64,000 bases of DNA from Nansenia antarctica (GCA_963989245.1 OZ022344.1:65783400-65847399); one strand, 5' to 3'; counted from the stretch's first letter, positions 44,042 through 57,559 are shown. Notes: a model not told the origin generated them from the letters alone. Made by a program: numbers and translations.

Positions 44042-47000
44042 CTACTTCTTCAGCATGTCTTGGAGTGGACCGGGGAGGTATTTCATGACGGTGTCCATGA
44101 TGCTCTGCTCTTCCTCGTCGTCATCCCCACAGCCAGAGGGCACGGCTTTCTTGGGGCGGGTCAAGCTGCCCTCGGTGGCCTCCTCCATGGCAGCCTGAGC
44201 CTCGGCCTCGGCCACCTCCCTCTTCTTGATGCCGTACTGGGTACCGAAGGAACAGAGGTACACAGACACATCCTGGGTCAGTTGCCGAGACACACAAGTT
44301 AAAGGTCCAGTGTGTGGATTTGAGCTTTGGAAATAGTGAAAAGGACAATCGACTTTATTTGCACTGTGGATTATGCACTAGCGTTCGGAGCAGGTTCTGG
44401 TTGGGTCTCAGCTAGCGTTGCATGCTAGTTGTAATATTGGATATGACATTTAGAAATGTGACAGTGAAATGTGGGTATTTTTTTTTTTGTATGCTCCCCT
44501 GCAGAGGTTAAACCCACAGCCTTTCTCTATCACGTGGGCCACACTCGACCACATAAACACATAATAATGTTAACATTGTGTTTTTATATACTTACTACAA
44601 CCAACACATGGATTCATGCAATCAAATGGAACAAAACGTTTTTTTCCTACCAATTGCTTTATGGACAATACTGAATGTGGTCAGTGGTGTACAGTACTTA
44701 CAGTACATATGTTGGAGTTTGATTAGATTCAACAAGTATCAGACAACGAAATGCAGTTTAGCATCTAACCAGAAGTGCAAATAGTGATATAAGAACATGA
44801 TATAAAAACATGACAGTGATAGGTACAGTATGGCATGTACGGTACTTTAGAGGTATAGGTATGAGCTATGCACAGTTAAGGTAGCTTATGTACAGAGATG
44901 TATAATCTTTCTGGAATTTTTCTAAGAATAATTTTCTGGCATATGTATGATAAAATAGATTATTCGCTGTTGGAATCTCAGGGCTGATGAATCAGACTTG
45001 TAAAAAGTGAGATGATGGTGTGATGCTGTCACACTGTTGGGATAGAAGACAGTTTTGGATGTGTGAGTCACAAACACAGAAATCTGTGCTAATTAATTCC
45101 TCTCTCATCTCTCAGGCCCAAAGCATCTGGTGACATATTGTGCACAGCTGTTAGGAGCACCTCAGTGCTTTGTCGTGTTATTTAGACACCTGCCAAAAAA
45201 AAAAGTGGCGTACGAAGGAAGCTCTTGGCAGTTTGACATATTTATTCGTGCTTTTGGTAAAACTGGAGCACTACTACACAGCTTATATCAACTTCAATTG
45301 GCGCCATCTTAGAGAATTCGTTGGATAGAGGGGCTTGAAGAAAGGGTTTTAGGGAAACGTGGTTACAACACACTTGTCCTTACCTTGTGACCATTCCTTG
45401 ACCTTGTTTGAGTGTTCAAGGTAAAAAGGATTGTAGGAAAAGTATTTTTAACTGAGCAATGTGGCCTACTGTGGGGCAAACTCTCCCAAAACGCTTCCCG
45501 CAGACGTTATTAGCCCTGCATCCTTGGTAAAAAAAGGACTTCATGTCTTTGGCTGCCTCTACCACCCTGCTTTCCAGTGTATATTCCCTAGATGAAGGTG
45601 TAGGTGTATATTTTTGCAGTGTGGTGGTTACAAGCAGCTAGCAACCACACGGTAGTCGTGCACCTGAGGAACAGGACTCAATATGTTGCAATCGAATCAT
45701 GAGACATATGGTGCCTCTGCTGAATTGATATGAATGCACCTCAGTTAACAACAGTTTTCTCTCTCTATGTTATATTTTTTTGGTTGAGCACCATGTATAA
45801 ATAGCGCTGCAGAAACACAGCAGGCAGAGCTAAATGTTCAAACAGAAGCCATGAAAGGAAGGAAAGTGGTTGTATTGGAGAGCAGCCAAAAAGCAAGGCT
45901 TTTGAAGCCCATGTTCCCTGTCTCCTGATGGCTCTAAACTAGTGAACCCAGCACTAGCAGCTGGACCTTCCTCCCACTGGGTGCCTTTGCTAGTGTGAAA
46001 ATGTTTACCAGATCGATATGGGTCAAACGTACACTTACACTCCGCTTTGCCAGTCGCAATGTGCAACAGTATTTTTAAAGCAAAGGGTTATTGAGCAATG
46101 TCATGTAAACGTTCCGTTTTTATTAATAATATTTTTGTGTGTATATATCTATCGGTATGTTTACCTTATCTCGGATGCCTTGTCTCATTGTTTCCCTCTC
46201 GACTTCCAACTTTGCATATTTTTCCTTCCTCTCTTCCTCCTCCTGCCTCAGAGCCTCTTGTCTCTCTTCCTCCTTCTTCTCTGCGTCTGGGTCCTTCTCG
46301 GCCTCGTCTCCACCCAGCATCTTCCCCACATCAGGTGGGCCCCCTTCACGTCACACAGAGAAAGACAGTTGTCAGACAAGCATCACAGACGTCAATCAGA
46401 GTAGTGGTAGAAGTGGGCCACAGCTTGAATGTTGGCACTTTTTACACCATACCAGCTCTTTAAAAATGTGAGACCTCAACCTCTTTTATTCCACTCCAAG
46501 TTCTGTATTACACAAATGCGTATAATTCCTTGCTGTTGGGGTAATGTATTGCGTTCTAGACAGTAGAGGTTATGTTTCCCAATAAAGACTAGAAACATAA
46601 GTCACATTTATTAATATTTTAGATGGATATACTGTATATATAAATATATATATTTTTAATTTGTTGCATTGAGGTAATACAGTTACAGTTAGTGCATACA
46701 CTTAAGTGGGTTTTTAATGCACACCCAGTGACACAACAATAGAGCATCATCACTACCACTGACCCACAAAATACATGGTATTTCTGAGTCTGGGGTGACA
46801 GCGGTCAGGTCCCAGGAAAGCAAAATCACTGTGCAATGCTTTGCCATCTGCTACACAGGCTGTGGTTTAGTAAACAAAAATAGTATAGATGAACCCACTG
46901 CTATAGAAGATTTGATGGAGAGGGAGGGAGCTGTAAGGAGAGGGGGTGACCTCATAGCACTGGGAGAAGGACTTGAGTATGTGGAGGCCGGCATTGTTGT

Positions 47001-50000
47001 CACTGGTTTCTCAAGGTTGAGGTTGGTTGGTTGGTTGGCTGCAGCCAGGATTAGACGTTTTGGTGTTTCTCATCTTATACGGATTACAAAATTAAATAAT
47101 TCTGGATCCTTTTCATCAAGAGAGTCACTCTCAATCATGTTACAGAGCTAATGACAATGTTGAATGCGAAGAAGAAAAGCATTCATTAGCCTGAGCAGAT
47201 GGGCTGTTTGTCTGTTATTGAGTTATTGTCTGACTGCATGACTGCCCATGACGGAGAGAGAGAGAGAGACACGGAGGGAATCCCAGGAGATCAATGCCCC
47301 CTTGCTGCTGTTAGGATCTTTTGTGTGTTCTTTGTTTGGGCTCGTCAGCAATAAAACAGAACTGCAGCAAAAACAAGAGACGGCTGCCGCTTTTCTTTTG
47401 TCATCCGACTCGGCGTGCAGCTGACGCAGCAGAACTGCACGTCCCTGAGTCACTCCTCTCCGACTGGAGCCAGGTGAGAACAAGCTACAGCAGCTGGTGT
47501 CGTCAGATTCCTTCCCTCTGTTTGCTCACCGTGTCTGAATTTTCAACGGCCCACAGAACACTCCTGTATGTCCTCCAGGTCCGAATGAACCTTGTTATCG
47601 TACATCCTGTTCCCCCTGTCCTCTTATCAGGGACATCCACCTGTCATTATTGAAATACACTGAAAGGTAATATCATGATGACCAATAGTTTGGATTTTGG
47701 GAATTTGGATTATTATTATGATTCGTTTTTTTATTTGGATTTATTAAATGTATTATTATTATTCATCCAAAATCAAGGACCAACTCAGAAACAGGACACA
47801 ACATAGGATCATTTGGATCTGGATAAGATGTTCTGAAGAGATAGGGCCTAGGGTGAAAATTCGACTGACTGTAGCCTTTTTGTTGTAATGCAATGTAAAC
47901 CCCTTACTGTACCACATTGCTTAAACCTATCCAATCCTTTCAGATCTTCACAAAATGCCTAGAGGGTAGAGATTACAGCTAGAATTTAGAATTCAGCGGT
48001 AGTGTTAAATTAATGTGACGACCTATACATAGCAAACCTCTTCCTTGCATGTCAGCGTGATTTCAGTGTTTGCTTTCTGCTTCACTGCATCTCATCACTT
48101 CATACTGAGGGAATGGACTTGTGAGAGGAAATTGATGTGGGATGTTTTTCCATCCCCCTAATAATAAGGTTAGCATTGGTAGAAGGGTAATCTGAACCGA
48201 GATCTGTGGTTAACGGCAAACTCTTACCTCAAGCTTTGATGTCATTGAGCATGTTAACCGGATTATGTATGCTTTATGAAACATGCGCAACCATCTTCTC
48301 ATAAAATGGCCCATTCTCAGTGTTCTACTGTCGTGACATTGTAGGGTAGCATACATTATTTATAGACTCTGGGCTGAAGGAGCCCAAGGTCACTGTGATG
48401 AATTGAATTGGATTTGCAGGACAAAGATGGAGCTCTGCACCTTCAGATAGATTGAGCCAATCACATGTAAGTGCTGTGAATGAGATTAGCTTTTACTTTT
48501 AGTAAATGACTGTGGAAAAACCTTCTTGAATTTTGAGTCTGCCTTCAATGTTCGATCTCCTTTGTTGTGATTCTAGCGTCCCTCAGGTTAAAAATATTGG
48601 AACTGTATATTAGTCATGGTTTGCTGGAAGGCTAGGTTGTGGGTTCAATTCCCACTGGGACCATATACTGAAAAATGTAATCACTTAAATGTAAGTCACT
48701 TTGGATAAATGTGTCAGCTAAATTATACAATCACACATCGATTGTAACCGCACCAACACTTACTCTAACTTTAACCTTTCAGCCACGATTTGAAGCCTTG
48801 GCTTTGTAGCTATTTGGGGAACTGCAACGACATCCTTTCAAACCGCAACAAAAACAGTTTGTGAATGCATCCGATATTTATTTAGTTTCTCAAGCTATAT
48901 CACTGAACACTGATTGCTACTATATCAACACACGTCACGACAAATAGTGGTCATTGATTCGGGAACAGACAGTAGCGTGATCGGTTGCAAACCAAGTTGT
49001 TGAGGTGTAATCTGGCTGAAACACCCGTAGTAGAAAGTGGCTTCAACCCTAAAAGGAAAGGCTAGATGGAGATACCACTATACTGCTTTTACTTGGGCTA
49101 CACCTACCCTGTCCCTCTCCCTATGCAGACGTCAAAAGATGGAGCTAGGCGTAACGAAGGGCTAGTGGGGGCCTTCCGCCTTGGAATCTCTCTTCAATGT
49201 GAAGCCGGAGTGTCATTATTTTACGATTTTCTTTTTAAAAACTAACATTTTGCACACACTCTTTTTCTCGTCAGCTCTTAAGTGACTGGTCTTGTACTAG
49301 TGTTGCTGCATATCTTGCTCTTGAGCTCTTGCTCTTGAGCTGCCTCAGTCATGACTGGGTCTTAGTTTTGGCCTGAAGAAGAGGTCAGATCTGGCGCTTG
49401 ACCTGGGTGTAGTTTGCCTGGGAAACCTACAGCTGAATAACAACACTGTAAAAATAACCCTCCCTCCCTATGGGTGTAACTGGTAGAGATTGGAAACAGG
49501 TCTCTTGCATTCCGAGCCTAAGTGTGTATACCATTAGATTGAAGAGGGTATCCTTGTGGTCTGAGGGCGCCATTTGTTCTCAGGCTGGCCTATCCGTCAG
49601 GGGAGCATCATCCTTAATCACCTCCTCTATACTACAGGGCGTATAGCCATCCCATGGCTGAAAAGCCATTTTAAAAGCGAAGTACACATCCCACGAGGAA
49701 GCACAAGCGGTGGGAGTATCGCTGAATCATGAGAAACCACAAGCAGGGATTCCCCATGTAGGTCTTAATCCATTGGCAAAGATGGCAGAGTAGGCAATGA
49801 CACATGCTCACAGCAATCAATACATTGGCGGAAATCAATACAGTAGCCTATTGACCTGGCTCTGTAATTCATTATAGGCTAGCTCATATGCGGTAGTGCT
49901 TCAAACACACCCAGGAGGCGATAAGTATGGGCGTTTTTTAAAATGGAGGCGAGTTTAACTAAAATATGTATGAATCCTGCGCCATAGCATCTGACGTTCA

Positions 50001-50288
50001 TAGAGATGTCTGAGACCATAGGGGCCTTTTTATTACCTTCTTCTGCAATTACCACTTCCTCCATACCCCTAGCCCCGACTAACAGTGTGCAATTGCATTT
50101 CCTTTCAGGTGGTATAGGCAAGAAAATCATACAGGGAATTATAAATGTGTTAGAATGTGTAGTATAGTACAGTATGCAGAAATAAGAAGTGGGCTGATAT
50201 ATCAGTTTTTTTGAGCATCTATCATTGCCTTTGTTAATCCATCAAATTAACAGCAATGTATTGGTTAAGTTGTATATCACATTCGTTG

Positions 50289-50336
<48 letters not shown>

Positions 50337-51007
50337 CCCTAACCCTATATATATTGATTGATTGATTGCTTTATTTATTTATTTATTTCGCTTTTCACAG
50401 GTTTTCAAACGTGCAGTATACCCTGATAAAACTGTTGCGCTATGCATATCAGAGAAATCACTGTATATCAGAGAAATCACTGTATATCAGAGAAATCACT
50501 GCATGTCAGAGAAAGTGCAAAACATTCACCATTATGCTGATAGGAGGAATTACAGCTGTTTAAGACGCAACAGTATTTACACGCAACATTCATATCATGT
50601 GTGGGCTAATTTAAAATGAATATAGTGGAAAATGAAATAAAAGACCAGCTTATTTGAATGCAAAACAACGTGTAAGTCATATTGACTGTAGGCTACACAA
50701 GCCAGCGGCTTCATAGGATTCTTATCTGAAGAGCGCACGCGGTTCTGCTGCAGAAGTTGGAGGTTGCGGTGCTCCATATCAATGAGAGTTAATAGCCCAC
50801 CTCAACTCGCACAATCTGCAGACGCCACTACAGAGTACACTACGCCGACATGATGACAAAAGTGCAGCAGACCCAAACGAATATAATGAGAAGGAGTAGG
50901 CTATAGAAGCACTACATTACTTTTTGTCACGTTCACTGACACTGATATTTCACATTTGAGAGAACCGTTAGATAGGCGACAGCATTTCACTTTTATATAT
51001 GTGTATA

Positions 51008-51071
<64 letters not shown>

Positions 51072-51224
51072 ATTCGTATTACTGTACACAACTAGGCCTA
51101 TTTATGTTGCGCATATTGTTATAACCCACGTCCTCCCTGTCTGTCTATTAACCTCATGACCCTCCTGTTATTGCAGAGGGTTCATCAACTTACCTCCCAT
51201 AGCAGCCTTCATTACAAAATTCAT
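44042..51224 (-). CDS. cplx1: Complexin, complexin-1/2 type, complete
   Basis: Small cytosolic protein that binds assembled SNARE complexes and controls fast synaptic vesicle fusion. Three minus-strand coding exons: 51224-51194, 46343-46165 and 44236-44042, with GT-AG sites and matching phases, give 134 residues, exactly the usual length. It starts MNFVMKAAMGGGPPDVGKML. Residues ~28-48 are the Glu/Arg-rich accessory helix. Residues ~49-72 are the central SNARE-binding helix (YAKLEVERETMRQGIRDKYG), keeping the key Arg49, Arg60, Lys70 and Tyr71, which match rat 48/59/69/70 shifted by one. The C-terminus is KYLPGPLQDMLKK, with no CAAX box, so not complexin-3/4. QGIRDKYGIKK, EAEAQAAME and DMLKK resemble complexin-1 more than -2 as recalled; the paralogue is uncertain. 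REVAE at ~75-79 departs from the usual KEERE. Confidence 0.9.
48618..48725 (+). repeat. SINE fragment in complexin intron 1
   Basis: B-box-like GGTTCAATTCCCACTGGGAC and a degraded tail TTGGATAAATGTGTCAGC. Confidence 0.7.
50290..50335. repeat. TA microsatellite
   Basis: About 45 bp of TA repeats followed by ACCCTAACCCTA. Confidence 0.95.
51003..51071. repeat. TA/CA microsatellite near complexin exon 1
   Basis: About 55 bp of TA followed by a short CA run, some 125 bp downstream of the exon 1 donor in the sense of the gene. Confidence 0.95.
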
Positions 51225-51305
51225 GTTGACGCTTTTAGAGTCTTCTCTCCCTCAGATTCACGATCTCACTTTCGGACAGGACCGATGCAGTCCACGAGCC
51301 AGAAC
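51225..51305 (-). other. Complexin 5' UTR in coding exon 1
   Basis: On the minus strand an acceptor CTTCCTTCTCAG ends at 51306. The exon then runs 81 bp to the ATG at 51224. The first in-frame ATG is the one used. Confidence 0.6.
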
Positions 51306-52164
51306 CTGAGAAGGAAGAAAGGAGCGGTTAGATTAGGACCAATAATAACTGACTCTTATTCTCATTTGAAGATGGATGTGTGATTGGATGCATGTGGGAT
51401 CCGTGGTTTGAATGCTAGTGATTTGATATAGGGTTTGTGATTGCACCTGTGAGGAACACTACCTAATGTACAGACCATTCATCTTATGCATTTATGCTGA
51501 CGGCTGGATTCCCCGGAAGCAGCCCCGTGAAGGACAGAAAAAGGTCAATGATGAGCTGTTTCTTGGGGCATATTATTTCTGTAAAAGGCTCCAGTTGACG
51601 GCACAGGTGTCGTAAGCAACCGGTCCATTCATTCAACGTTAGCAGCTCGCATATAGCATTCGCCGCTCGCTGCATCCGGGCCAACGATGCTATACTTCAA
51701 ATTAGAAGACGCCAAAGCATAACGTATTGCCTACTTAGGCGATGTGTGCGCCCTCATCAACATTATGCATTATGGTTTCTCTGATCAACGGACATCCGTC
51801 GAGTAACCTAATGGTGAACATATCAACCTAATCGATGCCTGCAGCCCAGTACTAATCCGCGTTCCGTATGAAACTTTCCATTATCCTCATTCAATCATGT
51901 TGATACCGCATGCATGGTGAGTAGCCTAGTATGCCGTCCCGAGTAGCCTTATCATTTTTAAATCAGGGGTTAATTCAATTCACTGCGATTATAACGTTTA
52001 TAAGTCGTTTTCTTTTCACTGCCATTCCCGACAACCCCAACTGAACCCCACACACCTATCATGCGCCGAGCGTTTCAGAACCATTTTGGGGGGGACAGCT
52101 CCCGATTCGTCCCATGTCAAAATATCATATCCCATCTCCTATGAAAATCAGGGGCATGCGGTTA

Positions 52165-52450
52165 CCTTTCCGAGCGTCTTGGGTCCTTTGAAAAGAGCGA
52201 CGTTTATCCTGGCAAATGTTGAACTTCACGTGAAATAAGAGGGGTGGGGATCTTTAGCGGCTCAGAGTCACTTCGAACATCCCTGTATGTATTTCCAGGC
52301 GAAAGGGACGTCGGCTTCCTGCACAACGACTGCACGAGCGTCGGGAGGAGGGAACTGCAGTTGCAGATGATGATGAGGGCAATCACATGGACTTCTGTAC
52401 CTTCTCTCCCAAACGTCCCACGTCCTCACTGACAGGAGGAACTGACTGCA
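52165..52450 (-). promoter_or_regulatory. Candidate complexin 5' UTR exon and promoter
   Basis: A minus-strand donor CGGAAAG|GTAACC lies at 52165/52164, with a relatively CpG-rich stretch upstream (to about 52480), including CGTGAAGTTCAACA and CCTCCCGACGCTCGTGC. It is the best first-exon candidate for the complexin gene; the start site itself is not determinable. Confidence 0.4.
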
Positions 52451-52479
52451 CATGCACAGCAGATCGTCCCCCGTGCGTC

Positions 52480-53390
52480 GTCTGCCTCCACTGCAATTAG
52501 CCTCCTCAGATTAAAGGCTACTCTGTGGCAACCTCCCGCCGTTTGATACCCTACAGCTTAACTCCCTTTGATATTTTTTCCCTCAAAAGTCTGACCTAAA
52601 TGTTTTTGTTCATGGGTGAATGTAGTGTCGGTAACGTCATGCACCACTTGGTTATCATCCTTTTATCTCATTAGCTGCTCATGCTGTAATAATTGTGGTG
52701 ACTGATGTAGGCTAAAAAACCCACGCAAAATGCAAGTCAGCATAGTCTCTGACTCTCTGCAGGACCTTAATTCAGCCTATTATCCATTTATTTTCCCAAT
52801 TGCCCGGACAAAGCTCTGTTCTAATGAATTCCCAATGTTATCAGGTTGTGCAGACCTGCGTGCAAATAACGCATGGTCGCTCCTTTCCCTGAGATGAGTA
52901 ACTTAGTAATGAGAAAAGACACATAAATGTGCAGCAGCGCCTTGCTGTCAGTTGCAAAAATCAGTTTTTATCTTCTCTTCCCACCACCAACCTCTGCTGC
53001 TCAGAAAACCATTTAAAATTCCATAAACCTTTCATCAAGCCTATCTTTTAATGATATCAAACTGGTTTAGGCTTTTTTTTTGTTAAGAAATAGGAATTCA
53101 TTTCATGTAATTTCTGCTCTGTTGGTTAATGGTTAATGAACACCAGTCCAGTAAATCTAGTGAAGCTGCATGTCTGTATTTCAATTACACGGATTGAACT
53201 TTGAGGTGATAAATAACCAGATTGTAACCAAGGTGACAGACTGTTTTACCAAAGACGGTAGGTAGCTTAATGTGTTAACCAGGTAGTAACTAAGAGATAG
53301 GCAAGGTGCAGCAGCAGGTTTTCTAAAACACTTCACACACAGTGTCCACTTTAACTGCTGCTCCCTTAAGCTCTCTCTCTCTCTCTCTCG
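52480..53390. other. Intergenic, no gene seen
   Basis: Mixed unique sequence, including ~52490-52900 with a mostly normal composition that could hold regulatory DNA for complexin. No exon or recognisable repeat. Confidence 0.4.
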
Positions 53391-53391
53391 G

Positions 53392-53404
53392 TCCATCACA
53401 CACA

Positions 53405-53486
<82 letters not shown>

Positions 53487-53487
53487 A
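53392..53487. repeat. CA microsatellite
   Basis: About 90 bp of CA with two ACGC interruptions, next to a CT run. Confidence 0.95.
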
Positions 53488-53489
53488 CG

Positions 53490-54267
53490 TTTTCATTGTC
53501 CTTATTAAACAACCTCTGCAAGGGTGACTGCATCTTGGCTTGCTTGCTTGACATGCAGCTTGCGCCCCGCTGCCTACAGTGTATACGGAGCCCACTGTGC
53601 ACCCTTGCAGACATTACTGCAGCAGACTGGCTGCTGTAGTAACCATTAATTAATCAAGACACGGGGCTGTGTCCAGGAGAAACCCTGACACAAACATCCA
53701 TCATTCCCATTGTAGGAGCCCGCCTGTGTTGTAAAACGACATTACTCCAATCATGGGACCTGCACTGGGGAGGTGTGTTCTATTGAACTGTATCTGTAAA
53801 TGGTAGAGAGAAAGAGAGAGAATCTAATTTCTCTATTGGTATGCATAAGAGTGCTTATGTGGGTAAAACTACAAGGTTTTGTGATGTTGAATACTGTAGG
53901 TCTGATTATTAATAAGAGAATGATATTTGACCTAGTGGACAACCCTTTTATTAATCATTGTGTTCTGAGAACATTTCTAGAGATGTTTAACATCAATCAG
54001 TTTCATCAATTTTGCACCATTCTATCCCTGTCTTACATCCATATGAATAGGACTCGTCAAATTCCCGAGCCTTATCTAAGCTGAAGGACACACTGGCCTC
54101 TGTGTGTTTTTCCAGAAGTCGGGGGAGGGGATGGTTAGGTTTTGATATGACTGTCCATCAACTGCACTCACTCTGTGGTCTCATGAGAACTAGGTGTGCC
54201 TGTGTGGGCTTCTACTGCAATGCGTAAAGGGTTCACTTCACTTTCCAGTGAAGGCAGCCAGGCAGGC

Positions 54268-54307
<40 letters not shown>

Positions 54308-55130
54308 CCTGCCTGCAGCTATTGTGATGTTAAGAGCTTGAGTGATCTTCCCCACTGAGGGAGCAAAGGAAGCATCCCAGACCCAGTTGGAACGGGGCCA
54401 AAGTGCATACAGAGCCTCAGCGAGACACTGAGTATCCTATGCTGCAGATGCATTCCACCGATGTCTCTGTTGGATCTTTTTTACACAGACACCCGCTGGT
54501 TCCCATAAGAGAGGTGCCGGTGCATGACACATTTGACACAATGACACCTAACACAATACAGCCAGCACTCTCAAATAGCCTATAGAAAAATACATATTTA
54601 TTGAATGCATTTTTAATAATCACTGTGGATGCGTTTCGGCATCAAGCCTTCATCGTCTTCGCAGAGGCTTTGGGCTCATCTAATTACTGCACATGAGATA
54701 TTTGGCTGAAAGCAATGTTCACACAATTAGTACCCAAGCAGTGTTCTGTGTTATATAAACTCTCAGTGCTGCATGTGAATTTAAGTGCAGCTCTATGCCT
54801 TATGTAGACCATGACTGGACTGCGGGGACAGTGAAGCATTTTTTCTTCTTTTGGCTTGACACTCGAGTGTTTTGATTTTAAATCAAAGAATCGGGTACCC
54901 TTAAATAGGGGGAAGCTGTATAAAAAGTGGTGTAATTTCGGAATGGTGAAACCAATATGTACACAAATACCATTGAATAAAAGCTGAGAATCTCCACTTT
55001 AACCTCATAGCAGTTGTTTGAATCAAAGTCTCCAAGTAATCTTTGATGCTGGAGTGTAGAACCAAAAGAAGACAAAATGCTTCACTGTACCATTACTCAC
55101 GCAGGGCACTGCATATCTGCACTCTATCTA
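53490..55130. other. Intergenic, no gene seen
   Basis: Contains a CAGG tetranucleotide run at 54252-54315 whose end CAGGCCTGCCTGC makes a small palindrome. A segment near 54620-54680 (GATGCGTTTCGGCATCAAG) resembles repeat DNA. No supported exon. Confidence 0.4.
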
Positions 55131-55136
55131 TGTGTT

Positions 55137-55154
55137 TTATATATATATATATAG

Positions 55155-55244
<90 letters not shown>

Positions 55245-55290
55245 ATAGAGAAATATAGATAGATAGAGTGCAGCTATACAGTGATAGATA
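55137..55290. repeat. TA then GA microsatellite, with GATA
   Basis: TA repeats of ~35 bp pass directly into ~65 bp of GA, then AATAGAGAAATATAGATAGA. Confidence 0.95.
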
Positions 55291-55293
55291 GAT

Positions 55294-55520
55294 ATACACT
55301 ACCGGTCAAACGTTTTAGAACACCTACATTTTTCCACCTTTTATTGAGATTTTGTTAAAATGCTAAGACATCATCAACAAATCACTCAATAAGTTCAATT
55401 GAGTCCATCTTAATATCTTTGTTTTCATAGGGTCTCTGATTTCCATAGGACTCAAATATTATCAATGCATTTCATTTCATTCAGGCACATTTTGTTGTGT
55501 TTTATGTTGGTTGGATGTAT
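55294..55520 (+). mobile_element. Truncated Tc1-like transposon end
   Basis: Begins TACACTACCGGTCAAACGTT then TTAGAACACC, a familiar fish Tc1-like terminal sequence, and fades after about 220 bp with no transposase. It starts at the end of a GATA microsatellite. Confidence 0.7.
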
Positions 55521-56145
55521 GTTGAATTCATATCCGAGAACTCAAAACAATAGGCAAATACCTTGGGTAACTTGGTGATACCATCCCTTGCTTGAGGGGA
55601 GATGTGAGCAGATCTGCTTAAAATCATTCATTTGCTCTTTCTCTGCAATCCTCACAGTTTTCAGACTGGCTACCCCCAACCAGAAATAATAATAATTATT
55701 ATTATTATTACACTCCCCTAGCAAGAACAGGCCACTGTCTGAACTCTCCCAAACACACACACACGTACACGCACACACACACATACACACTCACACACAC
55801 CTTAGTCCTACTACCTTTCCTTTGCACATTTACAAGCAGCCAAATACAACCCCTGTCGACTATAAAACTACACTTGAGCTTTCTTGTTTTTAACTTTGTA
55901 CTTGACTATTATAGTTTTATAGAACATCGTGAATGTTGTTTATATGTATGTAAATTGGTGTGACATTTCAAATTTGGGGGTAGTAGTTTTATTACTGTTT
56001 CTCACTAATAAAATTATTGAGGGCCCAAATCGACAGCAAAATACAGTAATCTTTTCATTTAAGATAAATAAACTAAAACAATATTCTCTCTTTTCTATAA
56101 TGATCTTATAAACATAGAATACTATAATCACAATCCACTGTTTGG

Positions 56146-56416
56146 GTGTATATGTTACGGTACATGTGGGAATACGGTACATGTGGGGAAACTAGGGTTA
56201 GGGTTAGGTGCTACGTCGACTTGGTACATGCTGGCATGTCTAACCCTAATCCTATCCCTAACCCTACCCCTAGTTTTCCCACATGTAGGTAGGGTTAGGG
56301 TTAGGGATAGGATTATGGTTAGACATGCCAGCATGTGCCAAGTCGACGTAGCACCTAACCCTAACCCTAGTTTTCCCACATGTACCGTATTCCCACATGT
56401 ACCGTAACATACACAC
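56146..56416. repeat. 271-bp near-perfect palindrome with TTAGGG-like words
   Basis: Arms of about 120 bp, differing at only a few positions, mirror each other: TATGTTACGGTACATGTGGG on the left and its complement ending at 56416. Each arm holds TAGGGTTAGGGTTAGG and CTACGTCGACTTGG. A short TAGTTTTCCCACATG spacer lies between the arms. Frames are open on both strands because of the symmetry; this is not a gene. No terminal target duplication was found. Confidence 0.85.
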
Positions 56417-56644
56417 TGCCATATCCAATCCACAGTTTTTTTTAGAGTAGAGTCTGTGTACTTACATTTATTTTTTTCCACTTACTATGTCACACTTTAC
56501 TAGTTGTTAAGTATAGCAGCTTGATCAATCTCTGAAGAGTAACACATTGAGTTACAATTATATCCAGTTAACAATATGTACAGAAAATAATATTTTGGCG
56601 AAATGTTTCTCGAAAACGGTGAACCTTTTTGTGAAGGTGACAGT

Positions 56645-56828
56645 CAATCCTGCTGCCGCAGAGAACCGCAGTGGGTCCAGGTGTTTCTTCCCAGCCGAGT
56701 GCTGCTATCACACCTGATTAACAAATCAACTGATCTTCAAAACCTTGAGTAGCTGAATCAGGTGTGTCAGTGCTGAGCTGAAACAGCAGCATACAGAGAG
56801 ACTGCGCCTCTCCAGGACCAGGGTTCAG
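56645..56828. repeat. hAT-like MITE remnant
   Basis: The right end CTCTCCAGGACCAGGGTTCAGA is the complement of the TCTCAACCCTGGTCC-type ends also seen near 970 and 14620. The interior has CACACCTGATTAACAAATCA and its rough mirror CTGAATCAGGTGTG. Confidence 0.55.
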
Positions 56829-56953
56829 AATGATCTAGACAATCTCACTTGTAAGTTGTTCTGTCATGTACTTGTGTTAAAGACTGGTTTTTTTTCTCCT
56901 AAAACTGTGTTTGTTTTTGTGATTTGTGTGAGCTTTAACATTTTTGGGATTAA

Positions 56954-57554
56954 CCTCCCTCTTGTGTTCACGGTCAAATCTGACCGAATGACTTTGTTTG
57001 TAATCATAAATATTGTGTTTTTCATCCCATTGCCTCAAGACCTTATGTTATCCTCCACCCTAGGCCCCTGAGCATATACACTTGATTGCATTGAATTGCA
57101 TTGCATTTTGGGGGATTTATTGAACCGTGCCACACCTATGATGTTTCTGGTCAGAATTGACCGCCATAGGAAATGAATGGGTAATAAATAAAAAAAATCA
57201 ATCAATAAATCAATACATCCCATACAACAATGGAACGGGAAGAATCTCAGCTACAACACTAACTAAATCATTTCCATCTCCAGTACACACAGCCTACATG
57301 GCAGGCATTTTTATAATATACAGTAATGTACAGTAAACACTATCTTTGAACTTGCTGCAAAATTATAATATGAAATTAAGCCCTGGTGTCATTCTGTCTG
57401 CCACCCCTTGATTCTACCTGCTTTGACTGTTCAAATGAGATGTCAACCATCAAAATTGGATAAGGGGTTCCAGAGATATCACTGTGCAAAACACACCGGT
57501 CAATTTTGACCGAAAGTAGCCAAGTGGGAAAATGAAACAAACAGAAGAGGAAGG
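56954..57554. mobile_element. 601-bp piggyBac-like MITE with intact TTAA duplication
   Basis: TTAA occurs at 56950-56953 and 57555-57558. The ends CCTCCCTCTTGTGTTC and its near-complement AACAGAAGAGGAAGG are inverted. Subterminal palindromes CGGTCAAATCTGACCG (56971) and CGGTCAATTTTGACCG (57497) mirror the layout of the element at 12686-13939. No coding frame. Confidence 0.85.
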
Positions 57555-57559
57555 TTAAC

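Noticed and set aside
46795..47151. 118-codon plus-strand frame inside complexin intron 1
   Set aside because: No splice or family support and low-complexity GGTTGGTTGG content; length alone is not enough.
56155..56481. Mirror-image frames on both strands as a protein
   Set aside because: Caused by the palindrome; both strands necessarily read alike.
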